From NCBI GenBank assembly GCA_051649785.1, contig JBOFHT010000021.1, forward strand, positions 1 through 61,756: a stretch of DNA of 61,756 bases, in the 5' to 3' direction. Shown one piece after another: positions 1 through 8,894 of the stretch (positions are counted from its first letter, which is position 1; the number at the start of each line of letters is the position of its first letter). The notes beneath the pieces are model-generated. The model worked only from the letters and a program-made list of their open reading frames with translations, did not search any database and was not told where the DNA came from. This DNA comes from JBOFHT01 sp051649785. Its GTDB lineage: Archaea; Methanobacteriota; Methanobacteria; Methanobacteriales; Methanobacteriaceae. Made by a program: the position numbers and the translations under genes.

Positions 1-315
1 TAGAAAGCATATTCAGCGTAATAAAAAGAATATTCAACGGAACAAACCAAAGCAAAACACAAAAAACATCAAACAAAGAAACAAAACTCAAAAACACAAT
101 ATACAACATCTACAGATCAACACAAATCCCATAAAAAAAAGGGTTTCTACAAAGCCGAAAAATCAATAAATCACTTTCTTTTAGGTCAAAATCAAGAAGG
201 AGAAGATAAATTTTATAAAAATAGATATTCTTCTTTTGATTATTGTTACAATTACTTTCATTCTTTTTATAAAGAGGGGTGTATTGAGGAGTTAGCTAGT
301 GAATCTAATATTCAA

Positions 316-852
316 ATGAGTTGTTTACAAATAGGTTTTTATCTTGCAAGCTGGGGCATGATGAGAGGGAAATCATTTCTTTTATCTAAAAGTGTTAAAA
401 ACTATGAAAATCTTATTAAGGCTATTTCTAATTCTAATCATAAGTTATGGGAAATAGATTTAGATAATTATAATGATGAAAATATTGAAATGATTTTTGA
501 TTTTAAAGAAGAAATAATTAATGCCTTTGATAACAAAAATAATCCTTCTAAAACACTAATAACAAAAATAATGTTAGGAGTTTATGCTAATGTTCCAGCA
601 TTTGATAGGTATTTTTGCAAAGGACTTAAAGTTAATAAATTTAATGAAGAATCTTTAAATAAACTAAAACGCTTTTATGATATATTTGAATCTACTTTCA
701 AATCATTTAAAATAAATACTAAAGATTTTAAATCTTCTAATGAAACATCTAATGTTTATACAAATGCTAAATTAATGGATATGTATGGATTTGTATTAGG
801 TATGATTAAACAGGATAATTCAAAGAAAAAGCATAATTCAAAAAAAGGGTGA
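316..852 (+). CDS. conserved hypothetical protein, N-terminus uncertain
   Basis: From residue 6 the protein reads CLQIGFYLASWGMMRGKSFLL, the conserved core of a widespread uncharacterised family of about 200-250 residues that I recognise only by pattern (LxFYLASWGMxRGSSFLL). No function is known to me. Family-like residues continue upstream of this ATG: the frame is open from about position 25, and from about 160 it reads SINHFL, then KFYKNRYSSFDYCYNYF. That stretch has no in-frame ATG, GTG or TTG. The true start is therefore lost, non-standard, or displaced by a frameshift; an A8 run at 133-140 is a candidate spot. An ATG at 316 would remove part of the conserved domain. The gene may be a pseudogene. 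Confidence 0.5.
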   Translation: MSCLQIGFYLASWGMMRGKSFLLSKSVKNYENLIKAISNSNHKLWEIDLDNYNDENIEMIFDFKEEIINAFDNKNNPSKTLITKIMLGVYANVPAFDRYFCKGLKVNKFNEESLNKLKRFYDIFESTFKSFKINTKDFKSSNETSNVYTNAKLMDMYGFVLGMIKQDNSKKKHNSKKG

Positions 853-1158
853 TTCAAAAAAATTTTGCTATTGATTATAGTATTGTTGATAATTTATTGG
901 ATGAATTAAAAAAAGAAATATGAGAGTTTGTCAAATAATTCAATATTTTTAAATTTTTCATGAAATTATAATTTTTTAGTCAATTCTGTCAACTTAAGCA
1001 AAGAAATATTAAATATTAATTGAGTTTAATAGATCGTTATAAAGATTTGGAATATTTTTTTGAATTTTTATAAAAATTTATTTTAAAAATTCTTAAGTTG
1101 ACTCGGGGATTACGGATAAAAAAGACTGTAGTTTGCTTAATAATTATTTATCAAAGAA
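853..1158. other. intergenic stretch
   Basis: About 300 AT-rich bases between two convergent genes. A GTG overlapping the upstream stop (GTGA, from 850) could begin a peptide of about 24 residues ending at 922, but nothing supports it as a gene. I see no hairpin with a clear T tract. Confidence 0.4.
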
Positions 1159-2418
1159 TTAAATTCCTAATGATGCTAGGGAAATAACATTAATTTTATC
1201 TTTTCGAGTGTAACTTATTCCAGTACCTGTAATTATATTTAGTGATTTTGGTGGTTTAACTTTTGTTTTGTCTAATCTTGAAACCATTTTATGGAGGTTT
1301 TTAGCGGCTTCTTCAATTTGTCCAGTTCCAAGTTTAATTTCAAAAGCAATCCAATCTCCATTATATTTTTGCACAATAGCATCCACTTCTAAACCATATG
1401 AGTCCTGATAATGATAAACTTTAGCATCATTTGATTGTGCATAAACTCTAAGGTCATGTGTTACTAATGATTCAAATAAAAATCCTGTGAAATTAAGATC
1501 ATTGATTAAAGAGTCAAAATCAGCACCAATTGCTGCCACTGAGAGACAAACATCTGTAAAATGACGTTTTGGTGTTTTACGTAATGATGCTGAGGAACGA
1601 ATATGAGTATTCCATACGGGTTGTTCTTCAATAATCATCAAACGTTTTAATGCATCGAGATATTCATAAATAGTAGGGCGAGAAAGATTAACATTTTCTT
1701 TTTTTTGAATATCTAATTCTAAAGTTTTAATATCTACTGTTGTTGAGGTATTTCTGGCAATGGAACGAAGTAAGTTTTGAACTTTTACAGGGTCACGTTT
1801 CACATTCGAAACTTGACTTATATCTACTTCGCAAAGCAAATCAATATATGCTCTATTCAAATCAATTGAGGGTCTTAGTTTTTTACCTAATAATGTTGGA
1901 AATCCTCCTATGATTATTTTCTCAATAATAAATTCTAAGTCAGTTGGTTCATCTAAAACATCAATATCTTTTTTAGAATCGGAAAATAAATTTTGCATAC
2001 TGATTTTCCCAGATGAAAACCCTAATTCTTGCCATGTCATTGTTCTCATATCAAGAGTGGTAAATCGTCCTGCTCCAGAATGCATCTTTATGCTTTCTTC
2101 AGGATTTGCTGAACCAGTCAGGATAAATTGTGCTGACTGCCCTCTATTATCTACTTCGTGGCGAATATAATTCCAAATTTTCGGTTGTTCTTGCCATTCA
2201 TCAATTAATCTAGGTGTTTTACCAATTAAAAGTCTTTTTGGTGAAGTTTCCATAAGTACAGGGACTTGTTCATCTTGATCAACATTTAATATACTTTTTG
2301 CAAGTTGTTTTGCTGATTCTGTTTTTCCACAGGCTTTAGGACCTCGTATCAGCACTGCTCCAGATGCATCTAATTTCCTTTTAAGCTCCTTATCTGATAT
2401 TCGATTTACATATATCAT
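1159..2418 (-). CDS. AAA-family ATPase with C-terminal DUF4143 (nuclease-like) domain
   Basis: A 419-residue protein of the common archaeal and bacterial ATP-binding/DUF4143 family. An N-terminal P-loop (GPKACGKTES, about residues 26-35) is followed by a Walker B-like LIDEW and a sensor-like LTGSA. A winged-helix-like middle precedes the C-terminal DUF4143 part, where GLEVDAIV and WIAFEIKLG look like the D and ExK residues of a PD-(D/E)xK nuclease fold. The cellular role of the family is not established; members are frequent in accessory DNA. No Shine-Dalgarno is visible before the ATG. The start region overlaps the first of a series of 22-23-base-spaced repeats that may be an operator array. 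All key motifs look intact. Confidence 0.85.
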   Translation of the reverse strand: MIYVNRISDKELKRKLDASGAVLIRGPKACGKTESAKQLAKSILNVDQDEQVPVLMETSPKRLLIGKTPRLIDEWQEQPKIWNYIRHEVDNRGQSAQFILTGSANPEESIKMHSGAGRFTTLDMRTMTWQELGFSSGKISMQNLFSDSKKDIDVLDEPTDLEFIIEKIIIGGFPTLLGKKLRPSIDLNRAYIDLLCEVDISQVSNVKRDPVKVQNLLRSIARNTSTTVDIKTLELDIQKKENVNLSRPTIYEYLDALKRLMIIEEQPVWNTHIRSSASLRKTPKRHFTDVCLSVAAIGADFDSLINDLNFTGFLFESLVTHDLRVYAQSNDAKVYHYQDSYGLEVDAIVQKYNGDWIAFEIKLGTGQIEEAAKNLHKMVSRLDKTKVKPPKSLNIITGTGISYTRKDKINVISLASLGI

Positions 2419-2510
2419 AATTTTTATCTTACATATTTAAGTATTTCATTTTACATATTTAAGATTATTTATTTTACATATTTTAAGTATTCTATTTTAC
2501 ACATTTAAGA
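2406..2510. repeat. array of near-palindromic 14-mers at 22-23 base spacing (candidate operators)
   Basis: Copies of the word TTACATATTTAAG, some inexact, begin at 2406, 2429, 2451, 2474 and 2497, so the spacing is 23, 22, 23 and 23 bases (about two helical turns). The copy at 2428 (CTTACATATTTAAG) matches its own reverse complement at 12 of 14 positions. The array covers the start codon and upstream region of the DUF4143 ATPase gene on the minus strand, which suggests an autoregulatory operator. A sixth, weaker copy lies near 2628. Confidence 0.6.
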
Positions 2511-2647
2511 TTTTGATTTCATAGTATATTAATATTTCTTAATAGTTATTTTTAGAATTTTTTAAAATTTGGGAAAATCATTATTTAAGTAAAATCTAAT
2601 TATGGGACGGTCTCATTAATATTATTTTACATATTAAAAATTGTCTT

Positions 2648-2890
2648 GGAGGGGTCGATTGGCTATTCAATTTAGTTATTGATTGCCAATTTAAAGTTTA
2701 GAAAATAGTGATTTTATTATCATTTTATTTCCTTAATACTTTATATTTTATTTTTGATATTTTAATATATTTATCTTCAGTTTTTTAATATTTATTTTAT
2801 AGTTTTTGGAATTATAAACTCAAATCCTAGTTATTCCATTTAAATTAAAGCTAGCTATCCATGCTTCATTATCAGTTCCTTCTGGTCAAC
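2648..2890. repeat. duplicated segment, left copy (matches 3550-3800)
   Basis: From GGAGGGGTC at 2648 this stretch follows the sequence at 3550 nearly base for base, with scattered substitutions and small indels, through the flank and into the 3' end of the sortase gene. It is one half of a local duplication of a sortase gene with its downstream flank, and this is the decayed copy. The bases between the copies hold two tiny open frames and an inverted repeat. Confidence 0.75.
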
Positions 2891-3110
2891 ATGTAAATAG
2901 TAGAATTGAATTATTTCTTCAAATTCATATCAGTTCTTAAATTTTTGTCTTCTATTTTTAAACTATTAATAACTGTACTATATTCTTTTTCATTTGTAAT
3001 TTTTGTATTATTACTATTATTTGTACTCTTAGGCATTTTTTGTGTAAACAATGTTATAAATAGCTCCATTCTTTTCTATCCAAGATTCTCTTCTTTCACT
3101 ATATTTTATA
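2820..3110 (-). pseudogene. decayed partial copy of the neighbouring sortase gene
   Basis: Read on the minus strand, this matches two separate parts of the intact sortase gene at 3729-4826. One part is the C-terminal catalytic-cysteine region (intact gene 3729-3840). The other is the N-terminal middle around intact positions 4137-4345. About 300 bases between them, including the catalytic histidine region, are deleted. The cysteine codon TGT is followed by TGA where the intact gene has TGG, so the copy is dead even apart from the deletion. The opposite strand is open for about 80 codons here, which is a by-product. Confidence 0.75.
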
Positions 3111-3196
3111 TTATTTTTAGCTATTTATTTATTAATTTATTATTTAATTAATACTTTTTAGTTAAATTTAAATACTATTTTCTACATATTATTGTC

Positions 3197-3355
3197 TTGG
3201 TGGCTACCTTAGGTTTATGGTGGTCGATTATTAAATTAGTAAAGGTAAAAAATCGTGTAATAAATTCATCAAAATTCAATGTACTTAAACTGTCGAGCAA
3301 ATATATAGCTAAGTTAATTCCTCCCAGGGTTAACTTGGACTATTTTATTAATTAG
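3197..3355 (+). CDS. possible small protein, unrecognised
   Basis: A 52-codon open frame from a TTG start lies between the two sortase copies. It has a short hydrophobic N-terminus (LVATLGLWWSII) and a basic tail, which could mean a single membrane segment. No convincing Shine-Dalgarno is seen and I recognise no family. It is followed 14 bases later by a still smaller hydrophobic frame. It may be chance. Confidence 0.2.
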   Translation: MVATLGLWWSIIKLVKVKNRVINSSKFNVLKLSSKYIAKLIPPRVNLDYFIN

Positions 3356-3369
3356 GGGTTGAAAAGCCT

Positions 3370-3456
3370 ATGTCTAAAGATATTATAGTAATAATATGTA
3401 ATATTATAGTTGTTATAATCACAGTCATAGCTTTTATTCTAAAATACATAATTTAG
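3370..3456 (+). CDS. possible 28-residue hydrophobic peptide
   Basis: ATG-started frame coding M-S-K-D followed by about 20 almost purely hydrophobic residues and a lysine near the end, the shape of a single-span membrane peptide such as a type I toxin. GGGG lies 11-14 bases upstream of the ATG. An inverted repeat, AAAAGGTAG (3468-3476) with CTACCTTTT (3521-3529), lies just downstream. There is no homology evidence. Confidence 0.25.
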   Translation: MSKDIIVIICNIIVVIITVIAFILKYII

Positions 3457-3728
3457 AGTGAAAAGTTAAAAGGTAGCCCCAACTTATATCATTAAATCAA
3501 GTATTGCAAATATTTATATACTACCTTTTCCATATATAATTAATACCCTGGGAGGGTTTCTTGGCTATTCAATTTAGTTATTGATTACCAATTTAAAGTT
3601 TAGGAAATAGTGATTTTAAATCATTTTATTTCCTTAATACTTTATATTTTGTTTTTTTACTTTATTTTGCTATTCTAAAATATTTGTTACTCTTTTTTAA
3701 TATGCTACAAGTTTTTAGAATTATAATA

Positions 3729-4826
3729 TCAAATCCCACTAATTCCACTTAAATCAAAGCTAGCAATCCACGCCTCATTATCGGTTCCTTCTGGCCAACA
3801 TGTAACTAGCTTTAAAATTGGACTACCTTCTTCAAATTCAATTGGATTTTCTTTATAATCGCTTTTTATATCTCCATTTTTAGCTAATCTGTATGTGTAG
3901 GTTTTTTGTGAGAGATAATCTTTAAGAATAACAGTATCATTTTCTTCTAATGTATTCAAGTCATCAAATGGTGCCGAATATTTAGTATGATGTCCTAGTA
4001 TCCCTACTGCTCCACTTTCTCCTGTGTAGTAGCTATTATTATAGTGATAAACTGAGTCATATGCATTAACAGTATCTGTTCTAATATTCAAGCTTTTATT
4101 TAGTTTAGGTATAATTATTTTTCCAATATATGGATTATCAGTTCTTAAACTTTCATTTCTTATTTCTAAGTTGTCAATGACTGAATTATAAGCATCATCA
4201 CTATTTATTTTCTTACTATTATTAGTATCAGTTAGATTATCATCATTTTCACTATTACTTATGCTTTTGGTGTAAATAATACTATAAATAGCTCCATTCA
4301 TTTCTATCCAAGATTCTCGTCTTTCAATATTGTTATCATCATTAGTACTATTATTATTACTAATACTACTTTTATAGTTAATTTCACTAATAATCATACC
4401 ATTAATGTCTCTTTGTATCTTGGATGCAATTAAGAGAGTATTATTTAGATTAAGGTTATTATTTTCCATAATTGCCATTGAATTGTTAATACTATAATTA
4501 TTAGGTGCTATTTGCCTATTAATGGCAATAATCATATTATTTTGTTCATCATAGAATGTTATGATATTGCTATTTTCATTGCTAATAGTGTGGATGTTAT
4601 TTGCAGAATCATTTCCATTGGGATTTTCACTAATTATTCTCCAAGTATTTGGATATTTAAAAGATATTTCTTCATTAGTGTAATTTAAGAGGTCTTTTTC
4701 TTCTATTGTGCTACTACTAACAATACTAGCTAGGATAATAGTTGTTATAATAATTATAATGCTAAAACTAGCTATTATTGCTAATATCTTTTTACTATTT
4801 ACTCTCATAATTCCACTCACATTCAC
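3729..4826 (-). CDS. sortase with N-terminal membrane anchor
   Basis: A 365-residue membrane-anchored transpeptidase-like protein. Residues about 11-33 form one hydrophobic segment. An Asn/Ser-rich extracellular region follows, containing a PsbP-like stretch (ISFKYPNTWRI). The sortase domain occupies the last 140 residues: IGKIIIPKL, the catalytic-histidine motif GILGHHTKYSAPF, and the cysteine motif LVTCWPEG. The arginine expected shortly after the cysteine is not obvious; the sequence there is DNEAWIASF. In Methanobrevibacter, sortase-like enzymes are thought to attach surface proteins to the pseudomurein wall. A start six codons downstream is also possible. A degraded partial copy lies just downstream. 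Confidence 0.8.
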   Translation of the reverse strand: MNVSGIMRVNSKKILAIIASFSIIIIITTIILASIVSSSTIEEKDLLNYTNEEISFKYPNTWRIISENPNGNDSANNIHTISNENSNIITFYDEQNNMIIAINRQIAPNNYSINNSMAIMENNNLNLNNTLLIASKIQRDINGMIISEINYKSSISNNNSTNDDNNIERRESWIEMNGAIYSIIYTKSISNSENDDNLTDTNNSKKINSDDAYNSVIDNLEIRNESLRTDNPYIGKIIIPKLNKSLNIRTDTVNAYDSVYHYNNSYYTGESGAVGILGHHTKYSAPFDDLNTLEENDTVILKDYLSQKTYTYRLAKNGDIKSDYKENPIEFEEGSPILKLVTCWPEGTDNEAWIASFDLSGISGI

Positions 4827-4891
4827 ATTTGTACTTATATATTTCTGTTATTAAATAATGGACATACTCATTTTTAACCAGTATTTTTTGA

Positions 4892-6169
4892 TCAAACTTT
4901 TTTTCTAAAAAAGTTTGTTTTCATACCTAAGAAGTTTATTGCTTCTACTAACTCTCTAAATAGCTCTAATTCTCTTTCTATAACTTGCTCTTCTGTTAAC
5001 GTTCCACTCATTTCTCCATCAACACTTAGCTTATCTGGTCCCCTACCTACTATTCTATCTTTTCCATCTGCAGAAAATATTCTTTCAGCATCTAATTCAT
5101 GAACAAAAGAACGTCCCGGTATAATAACAGTTTCTTTTACATCAGATAAGTTTAATTCTTCTAAGTCATTTTTTGTAATTAAACAAGCTATATCTTTATT
5201 AGTAGCTATTACATTTACGTTTTCTTCAGCTCCTAATTTATTAAAAACTGATTCAATATATGGTGCAGCTATTTTTGAAGATATTATTGTGGCTTCTCCA
5301 GTAATATCTTGAATAAACTGTAAATATACTTCATTTTCATTCTTAGCTATTGCAAAAGGTGCTCCTGTTTCGGGATCTCCTAAAGGTGTTCCAGTCACAC
5401 GAAGGTTGAATTCATTATTAATATCCTTAACAAGTTGTTCAAACTCGTGTATTGTGTGTGGTTCTACTCCTTTTATAATTGGAGCATTATTAAGAATAAG
5501 TCCCTGTTCTGTGTAGTTTGCAAACCTCATTAGTATTAATGCTTTAGCTCCCCAGTCTTCTAAATTTGTAGCAGTTTCACGTAAGACTTCTCCGTCATTG
5601 ACTCCAGGAATAATAACTGAAGCTGCATGCATTTCTATATTTTCTGCAAATATTTTTGCTGCATCTATTGATGCTTGTGGATTATCATCACTTAGCCACT
5701 TTCCCCGTAATTCCGCATCAGTTGAAAATATTGTAAATGTTACTTCATCTACTCCATTATTAATTAATTCATTAGCAAATTGTGGGTTATCTATTCCTTT
5801 TCCACTTGTATAACCTAAATGTATGGGAAGTCCAAACTGTTTAAGTGTTCCTGTTAATTCTTGAAGGTGAGGATAACAACTAACATCTCCCCCTCCGCTT
5901 ATATTAACTTTAAGTCCTGCATCCTTAATATTTCCCATTGGATTCATCATAAGTGTATTTTGAACTTCACTCATAACTAAAAATGGCATTTTAAATTCTG
6001 TTTTTGTTTCAGCTACACCTTCACTACATTCTACACATCCAATTTTTCCAGGACTACACTTACGACAACCCAAAGCTTCAATATCTTTGACTTTTCTAAA
6101 ATAACAGTATTTACAAAATCCTCTACAGTCTTTCCCGGGTATTCCACCTACATCTGCTACAATTTGCAT
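4892..6169 (-). CDS. mmp10: Mmp10, radical SAM methylase of the McrA arginine
   Basis: Methanogenesis marker protein 10, a cobalamin-dependent radical SAM enzyme that C-methylates a conserved arginine in McrA to 5-methylarginine. The radical SAM cluster motif is CRGFCKYC (Cys15, 19, 22; the CX3CX2C spacing). Four further cysteines (35, 38, 45, 48) fit the extra metal site of this family. A glycine-rich NISGGGDVSCYP follows as the SAM-binding motif. The 425-residue length suits the family. The GAGGGT site six bases before the ATG supports the start. The gene is divergent from mcrBDCGA, which encodes its substrate, about 800 bases away; the target arginine is present as McrA Arg272. Confidence 0.93.
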   Translation of the reverse strand: MQIVADVGGIPGKDCRGFCKYCYFRKVKDIEALGCRKCSPGKIGCVECSEGVAETKTEFKMPFLVMSEVQNTLMMNPMGNIKDAGLKVNISGGGDVSCYPHLQELTGTLKQFGLPIHLGYTSGKGIDNPQFANELINNGVDEVTFTIFSTDAELRGKWLSDDNPQASIDAAKIFAENIEMHAASVIIPGVNDGEVLRETATNLEDWGAKALILMRFANYTEQGLILNNAPIIKGVEPHTIHEFEQLVKDINNEFNLRVTGTPLGDPETGAPFAIAKNENEVYLQFIQDITGEATIISSKIAAPYIESVFNKLGAEENVNVIATNKDIACLITKNDLEELNLSDVKETVIIPGRSFVHELDAERIFSADGKDRIVGRGPDKLSVDGEMSGTLTEEQVIERELELFRELVEAINFLGMKTNFFRKKV

Positions 6170-6772
<603 letters not shown>

Positions 6773-6822
6773 TATAAATGTTTCGAATTGGGGCTATGTA
6801 ATAACCTTTATATTAATACTTA
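6773..6822 (+). promoter_or_regulatory. mcr promoter with upstream element shared with mvh
   Basis: TATAAA (6773-6778), two bases, TTTCGAATTG (6781-6790), 16 bases, then TTTATATTAATACTTA (6807-6822). The same three blocks occur in the same order and nearly the same spacing upstream of mvhD (30501-30549). The last block contains a good archaeal TATA box (TTTATATT), placing transcription start near 6834-6838. TTCGAA within the middle block is palindromic and could be a regulator half-site pair. Confidence 0.7.
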
Positions 6823-6837
6823 CCTAAAATAACAAAT

Positions 6838-6956
6838 GTATACCAAATAGCTAAGTTGATATTAGGTAATCTATTATACGCTTTTATAGCTGCCTCAATG
6901 TGAATCCAAACTTGTAAATTCACAATTGAGTGGTATACTCGTAACTAAATTTAGTT
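6838..6956 (+). promoter_or_regulatory. structured mcr leader (candidate three-way junction)
   Basis: A closing helix pairs GTATACCA (6838-6845) with TGGTATAC (6931-6938), 8 of 8. Inside it, AGCTA (6849-6853) pairs with TAGCT (6887-6891), and CTCAATGTGAAT (6894-6905) pairs with ATTCACAATTGAG (6918-6930) with one bulged base. The second hairpin ends directly against the closing helix. A perfect 14-base palindrome, AACTAAATTTAGTT (6943-6956), then abuts the AGGAGGT ribosome binding site. The predicted transcript start coincides with the first base of the closing helix. The function is unknown; the fold is inferred by hand. Confidence 0.5.
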
Positions 6957-6968
6957 AGGAGGTAAAAA

Positions 6969-8300
6969 ATGGCAAAATTTGATGATAAGGTCGATTTATT
7001 CGACGATAGAGGTAACTTAGTTGAGTCTAATGTACCTATTGAAGCCTTAAGTCCGCTACACAACCCTGCAATTAAAAAAATTGTTAGTGGTGTAAAAAGA
7101 ACTGTAGCTGTAAACTTGGAAGGTATAGAAAATGCCTTAAGAGGTGCAACTGTTGGTGGGCCTGCTTGTAAGATATTAGGAAGAGAAATGGATCTTGATG
7201 TTGTTGGCAGTGCTGATTCTATTGCAGCATCTTTAAAAGACATGATTCAAGTAAAAGAGGGTGACGACACCAATGTTGAATTATTATCTGGTGGTAAAAG
7301 GATTTTGGTCCAAGTACCAACTGGTAGACTAGAATGTGCAGCAGAATACTCTGTAGCTACATTATCTACTGCTACTGCATTAGTTCAAGCTCTTATTAAA
7401 GAATTTGACATTAGTATGTATGATGCAAACATGGTTAAAGCAGCTATCTTAGGAAGATATCCACAATCTGTAGAATATATGGGTGGAAACATAGCTACTA
7501 TGTTAGATATTCCTCAAAAGCTTGAAGGACCAGGTTATGCTTTAAGAAACATTATGGTAAACCACGTAGTTGCTGCTACTTTAAAAAACAGTTTACAAGC
7601 TACTGCTTTGTCCAGTATCTTAGAACAAACTGCTATGTTTGAAATGGGTGACGCAATTGGTGCATTTGAAAGAATGCATTTATTAGGTTTAGCTTATCAG
7701 GGAATGAACGCAGACAATATGGTTTTAGACTTAGTTAAAGATAATGCTAAAGACGGAACTGTTGGAACTGTAATGAACTCCACTATTGACAAAGCTAAAG
7801 CTGATGGTGTTGTTAGTGTAGAAAAAGACTTAAATGGATTTGATGTATACGGAACTAACGATTTAGCTAAGTGGAATGCTTATGCTGCTGCTGGTGCTAC
7901 CGCAGCAACTATGGTTAACACTGGTGCTGCTCGTGCAGCTCAAGGTGTACCATCTACTTTGTTATACTTTAATGATTCTATTGAATTCGCAACTGGTCTT
8001 CCAGGTATCGATTTCGGTAGAGCTGAAGGTGTAGCTGTAGGATTCTCATTCTTTAGTCACTCCATCTACGGTGGAGGAGGCCCAGGTATCTTTAATGGTA
8101 ACCACGTTGTAACAAGACACAGTAAAGGATTCTGTATCCCTTGTGTTGCAGCTGCAATGTCATTAGATGCAGGAACTCAGCTTTTCTCACCTGAAGCTAC
8201 TTCTGGATTAATTAAAGAAGTATACAGTAGGGTAGATGAATTCCGTGAACCACTTAAATATGTTGTGGAAGCAGCCGCTGATATTAAAGGCGACATCTAA
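6969..8300 (+). CDS. mcrB: methyl-coenzyme M reductase, beta subunit
   Basis: Beta subunit of the (alpha beta gamma)2 enzyme that releases methane from methyl-CoM and coenzyme B using nickel factor F430. The 443-residue length is exactly typical. The stretch FSHSIYGGGGPG carries His364, Ser365 and Tyr367, which match the coenzyme-binding and active-site residues of the Methanothermobacter enzyme at the same numbering. AGGAGGT five bases before the ATG sets the start. It is the first gene of mcrBDCGA, expressed behind the shared promoter element and structured leader. Confidence 0.98.
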   Translation: MAKFDDKVDLFDDRGNLVESNVPIEALSPLHNPAIKKIVSGVKRTVAVNLEGIENALRGATVGGPACKILGREMDLDVVGSADSIAASLKDMIQVKEGDDTNVELLSGGKRILVQVPTGRLECAAEYSVATLSTATALVQALIKEFDISMYDANMVKAAILGRYPQSVEYMGGNIATMLDIPQKLEGPGYALRNIMVNHVVAATLKNSLQATALSSILEQTAMFEMGDAIGAFERMHLLGLAYQGMNADNMVLDLVKDNAKDGTVGTVMNSTIDKAKADGVVSVEKDLNGFDVYGTNDLAKWNAYAAAGATAATMVNTGAARAAQGVPSTLLYFNDSIEFATGLPGIDFGRAEGVAVGFSFFSHSIYGGGGPGIFNGNHVVTRHSKGFCIPCVAAAMSLDAGTQLFSPEATSGLIKEVYSRVDEFREPLKYVVEAAADIKGDI

Positions 8301-8376
8301 TTATCTCACTAAAATCTAATTTATCAAGCTAATAGTTAATTAAATAATTTTAGCTAAGCTAATGGGGCTTAATTTT

Positions 8377-8814
8377 ATGGATATTGAATTATTTCCACAC
8401 AGGATACTAGGAGCAGATACAACTGAAAAGTTGTTAAATGAAATTGAAAATATTGACGGTGTTGTAAGAACTGTGGTTCAAGGACCTAGATTACAGCCTG
8501 AAGATGAAACAATTGACCCTAAGTATCGTGATCGCAGAAGAATCACAGTAAAAGGAAAAGAAATTAATCTTAAAGTAAAAACAGGTCGTATTTTCATAGA
8601 AATTAATAATGAATCCATTATTGATGAAGTTAGAACAATCTGTGAAGGTATTTTCACTTTTGGTTTTGATATCAACATTGGGAAATACATACGATCTGAA
8701 AAGACAGTAACTGACAATATCAAATATGGCGAACAAGACATTCCAGATGAATTAATTGGAATGACAGATCAAAATGCGAGAATTGCAGATAGAGTAACTA
8801 TTCTTAAAAAATAG
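8377..8814 (+). CDS. mcrD: methyl-coenzyme M reductase operon protein D
   Basis: McrD, a small protein co-encoded with MCR and thought to help deliver or activate the enzyme; it is not part of the purified holoenzyme. The sequence MDIELFPHRILGADTTEKLLNEI is the typical McrD N-terminus. I therefore place the start at 8377, preceded by GGGG eight bases upstream, rather than at an ATG five codons earlier (8362). At 145 residues it has the normal length, lies between mcrB and mcrC, and shows no defects. Confidence 0.93.
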   Translation: MDIELFPHRILGADTTEKLLNEIENIDGVVRTVVQGPRLQPEDETIDPKYRDRRRITVKGKEINLKVKTGRIFIEINNESIIDEVRTICEGIFTFGFDINIGKYIRSEKTVTDNIKYGEQDIPDELIGMTDQNARIADRVTILKK

Positions 8815-8894
8815 TGAAATTAAATACTGAAACTCATATATTACTAAACTATATAATTTGATTATATTATTTTGCTCTAGAGGAATATATTATT

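Noticed and set aside
1..169. Open frame running in from the left edge (basic, Gln/Asn/Lys-rich)
   Set aside because: Too short and low-complexity to assign; it may be the end of a neighbouring gene, but nothing in the window supports it.
2906..3151. 81-codon plus-strand open frame with hydrophobic translation
   Set aside because: It is antisense to the decayed sortase copy, and its sequence is explained by that duplication.
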